Assembly: GCA_963576735.1 (NCBI GenBank)
Contig: OY755172.1
Location: forward strand, 2,480,001 to 2,544,000
Source: Bedellia somnulentella
Lineage: Eukaryota > Arthropoda > Insecta > Lepidoptera > Bedelliidae
DNA length: 64,000 nucleotides
Reading direction: 5' to 3'
A program made the translations under genes and the position numbers. Below, in pieces: positions 41,371-51,597 of the stretch (the stretch's first letter is position 1; the number at the start of each line of letters is the position of its first letter). Under the pieces are notes generated by a model. That model searched no databases. It saw only the letters and a program-made list of their open reading frames with translations, and was not told the origin of the DNA.

Positions 41371-42410
41371 TTTTCATACACCAAGGCTGATTAGTAATAG
41401 GTATGTTTCTTGTTGATTATTGCCACTAAAGTTTATTGTGATTATTGAAGTAAAATATCTCTTGTTACTTGTATTATTAAGAACATATGATTTTCATACA
41501 CTAAGGCTGATTAGTAATAGGTATGTTTCTTGTTGATTATTGCCTCTTAAAGTTTATTGTGATTATTGAAGTAAAATATCTCTTGTTACTTGTATTATTA
41601 AGAACATATGTTTTTTCATACACTAAGGCTGATTAGTAATAGGTATGTTTCTTGTTGATTATTGCCTCTAAAGTTTATTGTGATTATTGAAGTAAAATAT
41701 CTCTTGTTACTTGTATTATTAAGAACATATGTTTTTTCATACACTAAGGCTGATTAGTAATAGGTATGTTTCTTGTTGATTATTGCCACTAAAGTTTATT
41801 GTGATTATTGAAGTAAAATATCTCTTGTTACTTGTATTATTAAGAACATATGATTTTCATACACTAAGGCTGATTAGTAATAGGTATGTTTCTTGTTGAT
41901 TATTGCCTCTTAAAGTTTATTGTGATTATTGAAGTAAAATATCTCTTGTTACTTGTATTATTAAGAACATATGATTTTCATACACTAAGGCTGATTAGTA
42001 ATAGGTATGTTTCTTGTTGATTATTGCCTCTTAAAGTTTATTGTGATTATTGAAGTAAAATATCTCTTGTTACTTGTATTATTAAGAACATATGTTTTTT
42101 CATACACTAAGGCTGATTAGTAATAGGTATGTTTCTTGTTGATTATTGCCTCTAAAGTTTATTGTGATTATTGAAGTAAAATATCTCTTGTTACTTGTAT
42201 TATTAAGAACATATGTTTTTTCATACACTAAGGCTGATTAGTAATAGGTATGTTTCTTGTTGATTATTGCCTCTAAAGTTTATTGTGATTATTGAAGTAA
42301 AATATCTCTTGTTACTTGTATTATTAAGAACATATGTTTTTTCATACACTAAGGCTGATTAGTAATAGGTATGTTTCTTGTTGATTATTGCCTCTTGTTA
42401 CTTGTTTTAT
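41371..42410 (+). repeat. Tandem repeat, ~121-bp unit, about 8.6 copies
   Basis: The block starting TTTTCATACACTAAGGCTG recurs at about 41371, 41491, 41613, 41734, 41854, 41975, 42097, 42218 and 42339, a period of 120-122 bp. The last copy is cut off at about 42405. Copies are nearly identical. They differ mainly by an A/TTT variant before the start of the block and by CCACT versus CCTCT(T), and these variants alternate in a way that suggests block duplication. It lies between the two convergent Harbinger genes. No reading frame crosses it. Confidence 0.92.
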
Positions 42411-42571
42411 AAAGAACACATTATTATATATCTTAGATAGCTAGGCAGACAAACATTTAATGAGAGCATGTGATTTGTAATATTTTTATCTTAAAAATGT
42501 GTTTTAACACTTGAACTGTCCCATGGCTTTTTACTTTCCCAGCACTAGATGTCCCATAATTATTCCCAGAA

Positions 42572-42646
42572 TATACTCACGGCTATAATTCCCTAGAAGG
42601 GGTAGCCAGAGCCAATGAATTATAAATTCCTCAGCCACTTTTGGAT
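42572..42646 (-). mobile_element. Tail-sharing SINE, 3' fragment in Harbinger
   Basis: Minus-strand 3' end only: ATACTCACGGCTATAATTCC, GGGGTAGCCAGAGCC, then AATTCCTCAGCCACTTTTGG. Confidence 0.65.
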
Positions 42647-43472
42647 AATAGGTAAATATTTTTGGTGCATTATTTGTCATGCACAGATCAAGCCAGCTTT
42701 AGAGTTAAAACTATTAAGTATTGAAAAATGTTTATGATTTTCTTTATCTTGTCAGTTAGTCCTAAGTAAAGAGAAAAATAATAACGAAAAAGTGATTTAA
42801 GTGATTTTTGTATGTTAAACATAATGTTTGTTTTTGTAATAAAACAATTTATATAGCTCTATTCTTTATTTATTACAAATGACCCATGCAACTTTGTCTA
42901 CAAGTTATATAAAGATCTTGTATTCATATATATCCTATATAACCCTCTATTTTACCACTTGAGGAAAGAATGTTGTTCCTCCTACCTACATAGTTTAATT
43001 GTTAAGCTGCTTAGTCCAGAAATGAGAATAGTTTTAATTACATATATAAAGTCCAAAGTTAGTTTATCACCCATAGGGGTTGAAGTTTTGGAATTCCATT
43101 TTAAGTGCTTAAATATTTGGAAAAAGTCCTAGGCAAAATCCCAAGTACAGTAGTGTCATGTCAGCTGTTCGTTGATTCTATGTCATTTAGTTTTGTTTTT
43201 TATATTTATCAATTAATGAAACAATTTTATTCGTACAATTATTTTAATAACAACACAGGAAAGTAAAAAATATAACAATTATCCATTGAATGTAATCATA
43301 TGAAACAGTAAATTTGAAATAAGAATGTGCAAAATAAAGCATGTTATGTTATGTATGTGTATATCATATTATATAACTTACAGTAATAAATAATCTGTTA
43401 ATATGAATATATCCATGACATATTCAAACAAAACAATACACTTAAACCTACACCTATTAATTATTTATATAT

Positions 43473-44048
43473 TTATGACATATCCATCAATCTTTTCATA
43501 CATGCTCTTTTATTCTTCGTACTTCGGACACCTGCCTTTTTTTAGCACATTTTCTATTTGATCTAAATGTGTCCTCTGAGGTCGTCCTCTACTAACATTA
43601 CCTTCCACATTGGCTCTATAGATCTCTTTCACCACTTTACTGTGATACCGAACCAGTAAGTGTTTTCCCCGTTTATTCTTACACATGCACTAGAATCCTC
43701 ATAGAGTGATACCAATGCACGTATAAGTTGGCTCCTCAAGCCGAACTTGGATAACACCTCCCACAAATACTTCCTTACCACCACCACCACCCTATCATAC
43801 GCCTTCTCTAAATCTATGAAGGAGCAATACACCTTTCGATTCTTGGCTAAGAACTTTTCAGTGATGCTCCTTAAAGAGAAGATTTGATCCATACATCCCA
43901 TTCCTTTTCTAAATCCTGCTTGCACATGAATGAATGAAGCTAGAGAGGTTTGCCAGGATCGTACAAAGTGGAGATCGATAGTCTCTGCCTACCCCAATGG
44001 GAACTAACGGCGTGAGAATATGTATATATGTATGTATGTTATGACATA
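43473..44048. mobile_element. RTE-like LINE nested in Harbinger, inverted 5' segment, 10-bp TSD
   Basis: TTATGACATA occurs at 43473-43482 and 44039-44048. Inside, a minus-strand segment (43483-43925) has the C-terminal block and part of the reverse transcriptase (AGFRKGMGCMDQ, SFIDLEKAYDRV), with a large internal deletion between them. A plus-strand segment (about 43930-44038) resumes the LINE at exactly the point where the inverted segment stops (around GATGG/AATGAAGCTAGAGAGG). It runs to the GTATGTATG tail. The RT piece contains an expanded VVVVV run from a short CAC repeat. Confidence 0.8.
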
Positions 44049-44136
44049 CTAAAACAAAGACATGAAATTCACTTAAGCCAACATCCTTAATTAATTATTG
44101 ATATACCTAAAAACTAATAAAAAAAAATCAAACTAA

Positions 44137-45652
44137 CTAATTAAAGTAATTATTAATTATTCTCAAACGTTTGGCTCGCCCCAATCTTAAAAAATAATTC
44201 CCTCCATGCTCATTTACAGGCAAAGGTTGGATTATCCCAAGATTATCATCATCTAAATGATTATCTAGTCCAGCATAATCCAAATTTGCAGCAATGCACA
44301 TGTTGTGCAATACCGCGCAGGCATTAATAATTCTTGTCGCTTTGGGTGGAGCATAATGGAGGGTCCTGTCTTTAATAAGGCAACGGAAACGGCCTTTGAG
44401 CACCCCATTACATCTCTCAATGGTAGCACGAGTCTTTTTGAAGCTATCATTGAACTATAGATTCAGGACTACCTTCATCAGGGTCGGCTACAGGTGTTAG
44501 ACACCAAGGTCTAAGTGCATAGCCACTGTCTCCTGGAAAAGAACATATTTCATTACAAACCCGACCCGAAGAAACTAAGCAACTTTAAATATGAGTAATG
44601 ATTAAAAAATAAATAGAAGAAACTTACCAATAAGATGGTAACGAGTGTGCCCAGCCTGGTGAAGGTTTTCCATGAAATTCAATAAATTTGAATTATTCCA
44701 AATAAAAGAATCATGAGTTGATCCCGGAAACAATGCATTAACATTGAGGATTTTTAGATGAGCATCACAAACCTGTAAGAGTTTTAAGTTAAGATCATTT
44801 GATATATGCATTTATATTACACTTCTTCAATTCAATATATCAATTGTGATATATACTTACAAGTTGAGTATTAATGGAATGAAAGTATTTCCTATTGACA
44901 TATGCTCTTTCATCAAACACATTTTTATTTGGTGGTACTATGGCCACATGTGTGCAATCTATGCTACCTACTATGCCTGGCAGACCATACATATCATAGA
45001 ATCTGAAAAAAAAAAGATTATAAAACTTTCAAGTATACTACAAGTAGTTGCTTTACTGATTTTTTTTGCCTATACAAAATGGGTAACTAAGAGAACACAT
45101 AAATGTTGGTACTTACTCTCTGGTATTTCTATTTAAGCTTGTAATACTTCCAGGAAACTTCACCCACAAGTTAAATATCTCGGGCATATTTAAAGCCGCA
45201 ACCATCTCTTCAATGCATCGGGACATTGAGGGCTGTGAAACATTTATAGATGCATTCTGCCCAACTGGCGTTTGGTAACATCCAGTGCCGAAAAAGTTCA
45301 ATGATGCTAGGACCTGCAAATCAATTGTTTTGGATTTAATTTTGTAAGAACTTGGTTTTCAATTTTCACAACTGTATCTCACTAGGTTAAGATATCAACA
45401 CTATATTATAACAAGTAAATTACGAACCTTAGTTCTGAGGTCGATATCTTTTTCTGATATGAAGGGTCTCACAATATTGATCAAATTGTTGGTAAGATCT
45501 TTACTTAACCTAAACATTTTCTTGAAATTCACATCACTGTCCAGAAATGGGTCATGACGATGCATTTCTCTTCGTCCATGATATATGCGCTGATGGTGAT
45601 CGTTTGCTTGATTAAGCAAATTATCCACAACTGCTACCATTAAGTGATCCAT
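44137..45652 (-). pseudogene. HARBI1-like Harbinger transposase, five exons, one frameshift
   Basis: Minus-strand exons 45652-45428, 45313-45117, 45002-44861, 44772-44628 and 44532-44137 join in phase (0, 2, 0, 1) with gt/ag borders, giving about 367 residues, close to the size of HARBI1. Exon 1 begins MDHLMVAVV. Exon 2 carries the helix-turn-helix-like segment ending SQPSMSRCIEEMV. Exon 3 has GSIDCTHV (first catalytic Asp, about residue 156) and YVNRKYFHSIN. Exon 4 has PGSTHDSFIW (second Asp, about 209). Exon 5 begins GDSGYALRPW and later has TRATIERCNG with the third acidic residue (about 275). The reading frame is broken once, near 44452-44458, between ESI and NDSFKKTR: one extra base or two missing. 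Apart from that no stop is seen, so inactivation looks recent or the base is an assembly error. Confidence 0.85.
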
Positions 45653-47737
45653 TATATTATGTACAATATTTCACTTATACGCACAAAAATTCCACAACAA
45701 ATATGGCTACCGTTCGCACGACATCTTCAAATATCATCATATCGTCTGATCGTGACCACACGATATCATCCTTTGATATATATCATCATATCGGCTGGTT
45801 TTCAATAGAAAAATATCGATCCGATGGAGTGAGAATAGCTCAAGTCAAATATCGATCGCAAAATATCACAAAAGTGATAAATATCGAAATTTATATAATA
45901 TCTACCGTGTGAGAATTGCCCTCCTGTATTTGTTGACATACTCGCTCCTAACTATCCTGCGCTTTAATCATCTCTATTATGATACTAATTATCATTTTGT
46001 TTACCGCTTATCTTGAATAATTTGTCAATTTCTCTGGCGTTACTGTTTGTTGTCTTCAAGTCTAGAATATTTAGATGGAGGTTTACTGTCACAAATATCC
46101 TAAAGATGATTAAGTTAAACTTACCGAAAATTTCTTACCGCAGTATCAAAAGAAGAGGAATATCGTTACAATCACGAGAACAGAAAGACACTTGAAGCTA
46201 AACTTTTACGCTCCAGCTATCACATGTTTATGAAGTACTGGATCCCAGAACAAGATACAATCAGTGATAAATTAGTGGCTTTACCAGCCAGAAATGTCTC
46301 GTTACCCAGTTATGAGATTACGGTAATACCGCGGAAGGGGGCTGGGACAATAAGTTCTCACAGTCGAGTATACTTTCTGCACTTCAGCATTGTGCGCGTG
46401 CGGTCCCATTATTATGATAGGCGTATTAAACTAATAACAACATAGCTACGTTTTTCACAACATTGCGGGAGACAGCCTTTTTAAATGAAGTCCCTGGATA
46501 TATTGGACTGTAATCAAATGAATCAATTAGACATATTTGGTTGGACCAGATCTCTTACATGGTTGTTGAATGTGGCATGTGGCGAGAAAAAAGTGGGGCT
46601 TTTGGAAATATTGGTTAATGTTTGCGATGTGATTGGAAATGTAGTATAGTAAACTACTTCATTCAAAAAACGTTTCTACTCTTAACTTCGAATAATTACT
46701 GTCAGTATATTTAATCCAGAGCTTTGAAAGTTTGAGAATATAGGAAGGTAATATATAGTAGCTAAATGCATTTAGGACACAGTTAAATAAGAAAACAAAA
46801 ATGTTAAAAGCTTCTGAAATCTGCTAAGTTGTCTAAAAAACAACGTGCCAAAAATCACAATAACGTAAGTAGCAAAAACTGTTGAGCTAACTAATTAGCG
46901 AGAAAAAACAAATTGTAAAAAGTAGTACGTAATGTATTCTTGATTATACCCGTCTGAACAACCGTTAGAAGAATTATCTTTAATTTCTTTACCATAGTCG
47001 CTATCAGACAATGGGAACAAACTTTTGGAATTTTACTATGTTGTACATCATTATGATGATAAGCACAGGAAAAGGGTCATAAATAGTTACATTTTGATTT
47101 AATGACCTTAAAAATACTGATAATGTCTAAGTAACTTTCTCGATACTCTCTTTAGGACTAAGAAAAACAGTTAAACTTGTAATCTCCGTTTAAATTAGTA
47201 TCTATTCGTAAAAATATGGAATCACTAAGACTTCAAAAAAATCGGATAATGATTTTTTGGCTACCTAAAAGATAATTTTACTACATATGTCATTGTCTGT
47301 ATTTCACTCTTTATACAGTAAATTAAATTGTTTATAAGTGATGCGAAAGATAGACATACAATAAGCAAAATGATCTAGACATACCACTTTCAGAAAACCA
47401 ATTAAAAATAAAATTGATCCTGTTTACTATCCACATGATGCAGGACAATTTGATATTATCTTTGTTCACATCGACTTGTTCGAACTTGTTGCGTTATTTT
47501 TAGCTTACAGTTATTCTGATAGTTGGGAATGGAGGTCTTGATCAGCATGTTTTATTAATACAAATAATTGCTGTCGCATTAATAAGTTTGGTACTAAGAC
47601 TGTGGATTTATTATTTTTTAATTCTGATATCTTTTCACTTTTCTTAAGCTCCTAATAGGCTATATAAGGGGAGAAAATTATCAGCGGGGCAATATGGTTC
47701 AATGGATCTATAGAGGAAAAAAACTGTGCAGTGTGCA

Positions 47738-47902
47738 GTGTAAAATAACACTACATCAATTCTATAAGTCAACTTAGAGTTTTGAAGATTTTAGGGCAAT
47801 GCGGTTGGTCACCCATCATGACCAACAAACCTTTATTTTATAATCTTTTCCCCACTCAATTTACAAAAGTGAAGATTTAAAGCCGTGAGTATATGTACGT
47901 AA
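47738..47902 (+). mobile_element. Tail-sharing SINE, degenerate
   Basis: Recognisable from GGGCAATGCGGTTGGTCACC, CCTTTATTTTATAATCTTTT, CCCCACTCAATTTACAAAAG and AAAGCCGTGAGTATATGTAC. The 5' third is strongly diverged. Confidence 0.65.
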
Positions 47903-48616
47903 GTTTCATATAAGTGAAACACATGACGACAGTATCTCTTTTCTAGTTTTATCATACATAATTCGTTTTTAGTCAGGAAGGTAAACTATAGACCAATTTG
48001 ATTTGACAACGACGCTTTTGTAGCAGCCATTCGTCAAGTAATATTTCCACATCAATCTCTATAAAACACCCGACAATAATAACCAAAGATAAAAAATACC
48101 AATTCAGCGCGCACAAGGGAATGCAGTCAATTTAAGTATCGAATCTTATTCATAGCAGTGATTAATGATCTTGTATGGGCGAGCTAAACGGCTAATTGCT
48201 GTCAAAGAAACCTCACAGCTTTGTACGGGTTTATTGCACCGACAGAGCCGTCAAAGCCTATATGAGACATATCAGAAAAGCTATTACAATGTGTATAGTA
48301 AGTTTTATTGACGTCAATAACCCAACACTAGTATATAAATTGATACAAAAAGGTCATACGGTATTCCGTATACCGAATTTAGAAAAAAATAGTACTGTCT
48401 TTTGACACATGAGTGCTATATTTGATTGGAAGGTATTATCTAATTAAGCACGTCAAGCTGCAAGCATGTTAATTAAATAGTTTTTCTCTACTTGAACTTT
48501 AATACAAGATACAGGTGTGAGTTGAAGAACTGCAAAAAAATACAATTTAGTAAGGCTGACATTTGACATTTGTTAACAGATTTTATATTATGTCGTATAG
48601 TTGTAGTTGTTATACG

Positions 48617-48768
48617 TGTAGTTGGCCGGCTTAGAATGTCACTAACCCTTACTACCCACGGTTATGGGCGATTAAGGGTACGGAGCTTTTTTAAGTGGTT
48701 TTTGGGCGATGCGGTTGGAGAACCATGCTACACTTTTTTGGGATTTATAGCCGTGAGTATATGTTTGT
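48617..48768 (+). mobile_element. Tail-sharing SINE, internally deleted
   Basis: Retains the 5' block (GTTGGCCGGCTTAGAATGTC), the TTTTTGGGCGATGCGGTTGG block and the GGGATTTATAGCCGTGAG 3' end. About 90 bp between them are missing. Confidence 0.7.
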
Positions 48769-50457
48769 AACAGATTTCCAGGAACTTGCTGGAATTGCTT
48801 AAGTTTATTAATTATTACTGGGCTACCTCTAGAAAAGTTCTTAGAGCCAGGGCGGAACTTTAAAAATACTGCTGTTGCACTGACATAATAATTCACAAAT
48901 AAATATATAGCGAAACAGAAAAGTTTAAGAATCAAGATAGAATATCTAACTAGTTATAATACATTATAATAAAATGCGTGTTGTTATAATATAGAACTGA
49001 AAAAAGAGAACTCAAGCCAGCATTAATAGAAAGAAGTCCGCCAAAACGGAAATGAAATACGATTTAAGTGAATAAAAAACACAGGCAGATAGTGGTCTCA
49101 CATATTAAATACATTTATCGAATTGTGAATTAACCAGGTCCGTAGAAGCAAAATGTAAGATATGAAAGTTCATATTGTCATGCTCAGACTAAAAAATCTA
49201 GATTAGTAACGAAAAACTATTAGGTTGAACATAATCTGAAAAGATACATTATTATATGCTCCTTATGGAACCACTGGCTAACTTAAATCATAAGCACTTC
49301 GTAAATAAAGTTTGCCAGTCACCACTAAAATAACACATATTGTTCTAAAAGCTTGCACAACATAACTTTGCACGTGTATCTCTTTGAAAGTATCTAATAC
49401 CCAAAACCATCAAGGATATTTATGAAACCTATATCAGGAGAAATCTAAATGCCCAGACGCACGTCAAAGTAAATATCACTGCACACCAATTCATTTGCTA
49501 ATTTGAAACGAGACAAAAAGTCTCGCCCGCCAGACGGTTTAATCTCCCAATCACATTTAAGAGGTGTTCAGACGCATTCAATTGACAGGTAATGAGTAGT
49601 GCCAAGATTAGTCTGCTTAATGTTTGTTTGGGTGCATAACTGTTATTGCTTTCTGAATAAATAGGTTCATATCACAGCTAATTCTTGAAGAGTTTGAACT
49701 GAAAATAACGAAGTCGAAATCAATAAAGAAAGTCGTTTTTTTATCTTACTTATTTCCGTTTGATTTCGATTCATACTTATTTTAGGTAAGTATGAAGTAG
49801 GAAATAAGGTTTCGGTTAACATCAATTAGCTTTTATGTGTCTTACCTGTACCGTGAGTGATACGATAATATATAAAATTTTGTAAAATAAGAAAGGCTAC
49901 AAGTATCGTGTTTTTTTTCCTATACATTCAGTAAGACCGAATAACTCAAAACTGAGAACTTTGTTTTGTATTATCAATGCAGCTCTTGCACACAAAGAGC
50001 TTCGTGCGGTTGATGTATGCCTTTCTCTTTCTTTCCTAAATTATTCAACGTAGGAAAAATGAGACCGCACAATACGAGTGTTACCTCTAAAATTCAGGAT
50101 GCATAAGCAGCATATCTTTTTAGTGTGGGAAAATTGAAAGAAACTAAGAATATGAATCTCCCCCTTATTAGTAATATGATACCTCTTATATCTTGTGATA
50201 CCAATGGTTTCTCATTATTGAGGAAGTAATGGTCTCTCGCAGGGTTTCCTAATGAAGAAACGAGACGCAATATTATTAATAACGTTGACTTTAGTAGCTT
50301 GTAATCTATCAGGTCAATTTTATGATCAACCTAGAAAATAACCGTTTGGTCTATAATAGACTTACAATGAACATAAGTATAAAGCATATTTTTTTAGATA
50401 CATTACCATTTAGTGTAATAACCGTCAAATATATTAAATGCGAATAGGATCTCAAAA

Positions 50458-50779
50458 TATATATTACCTATTAATAATTAAAGAATAAATAAAGGAAAGA
50501 AAAATTTCGACACAGGCGGGGATCGAACCCGCGACCTCGGGTAAACGCCCCGGACGCTCTGCCAACTGAGCTACCGTGTCAGTTGGCTGCCAGTGCGAAA
50601 TTCTTCTATCCTTTATTTCTTTTACACGTTAAAGTAGTGTTTGCGTTTCCTACCTCCAAATTTTTACTAATTCGGAAGTCGTCGAAATTTTTCTTTCCTT
50701 TATTTATTCTTTAATTATTAGTAATAATCCCCACATGAGGTTTTCATGAACAAAAAGATTTAAATTATATATTTCCTAT
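50458..50779. mobile_element. tRNA-like repeat, one unit with inverted 5' segment and 14-bp TSD
   Basis: The insertion 50472-50765 is flanked by TATATATTACCTAT (50458-50471) and TATATATTTCCTAT (50766-50779), 13 of 14 identical. Its left part is the unit on the minus strand, with the tRNA-like sequence at 50509-50580. Its right part (50681-50765) is the unit's 3' part on the plus strand, including CCCCACATGAGG. As a result 50472-50511 and 50681-50720 are perfect 40-bp inverted repeats. Confidence 0.78.
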
Positions 50780-51365
50780 GTTTATGTAGGTATGTTCTTC
50801 CAGATTCTTCTTTAATGGATTTGAAGTGTTCAAACCTTTACATTTCCTATTACGCCAGTCGATTTCATAACGGTCAGAAGTTTCGACTTTTATATGTTTA
50901 TGGAGGATATAGCTAAGTTAAGCTTGACATGTATAGAAGTCCAGGAGTAATCCGATTTCAAATGTTTTCATTCAGGAGTTCCAACCCAGCAGCACAGAGG
51001 TGGAAGAGTTGTTTGAGAATCGTGTCACCGGCGTGGTTTACGTATTATTAAAACAAACCATAGAGCGGACCTACTCGATAACTACTTGAACATACGTCCA
51101 CTGAGCAAACACTCTGGAAGCAAACATGCAGCATTTGAAACGTATCTTTTTGAGGGTCCGAGCACGATTCTTAGAACAGGATAAACCTGAATATTTTGGA
51201 GTTATTTGCTATTTCATTACTGGCAAGTCACGCTCTAGCTCTTTCCGTTTTTCATCACAAACCATAACTTGAGTTTTTAAAATAACTTCTCGATAACGGA
51301 GGTATATCATTAGATAATGCACGACAAAAAAAAAGTACTACAATATCAAAAGTCTTTTATTTCAT

Positions 51366-51597
51366 ACATACTCACGGCTATAAATCCCTTAATGGGGTAG
51401 CCAGAGCTAGGGCATTAGAAATTCCTCAGCCACTTTTGGAAATTGAATGGGGAAAAGATGGTAAAATAAAGGTTGTTGGTGATGGGTCTCCAACCGCATC
51501 GCCCAAAAAATCCCTTAATAGCCCCAATACCGTTAGTCGCCTCTTACGTTCACCCACCGGAAGAAATGGGGTAGTGCTATTCTAAGCCGACACTACA
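51366..51597 (-). mobile_element. Tail-sharing SINE, full length, minus strand
   Basis: Full complement of the family consensus, from the TACATACTCACGGCTATAAA tail to TTCTAAGCCGACACTACAC at its 5' end. It is a well-preserved copy. Confidence 0.8.

Larger units (their letters stand above)
39403..45923. mobile_element. Complete PIF/Harbinger DNA transposon, 6.5 kb
   Basis: The ends carry a perfect 13-bp terminal inverted repeat, GAGGGCAATTCTC (39403-39415) and its complement (45911-45923). They are flanked by a 3-bp CTG duplication (39400-39402 and 45924-45926). A CWG target duplication is the rule for animal Harbinger elements. Inside are the two genes expected for the superfamily in convergent orientation: a Myb/SANT-like DNA-binding protein (plus strand) and a HARBI1-like DDE transposase (minus strand). 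Subterminal regions share the motif AAATATCACAAA(A)GTGA (near 39472 and 45859). The central 3 kb has been expanded by a SINE (41073-41281), a ~121-bp tandem repeat (41371-42410), a SINE fragment (42572-42646) and a LINE (43483-44038). It lies in presumed Notch intron 1. Confidence 0.88.

Noticed and set aside
41371..42410. CRISPR-like array
   Set aside because: The repeat unit is 121 bp with no unique spacers; it is a satellite-type tandem repeat in a eukaryotic transposon.
44265..44450. 61-codon minus-strand open frame
   Set aside because: It is an out-of-frame reading of transposase exon 5 just after the frameshift.
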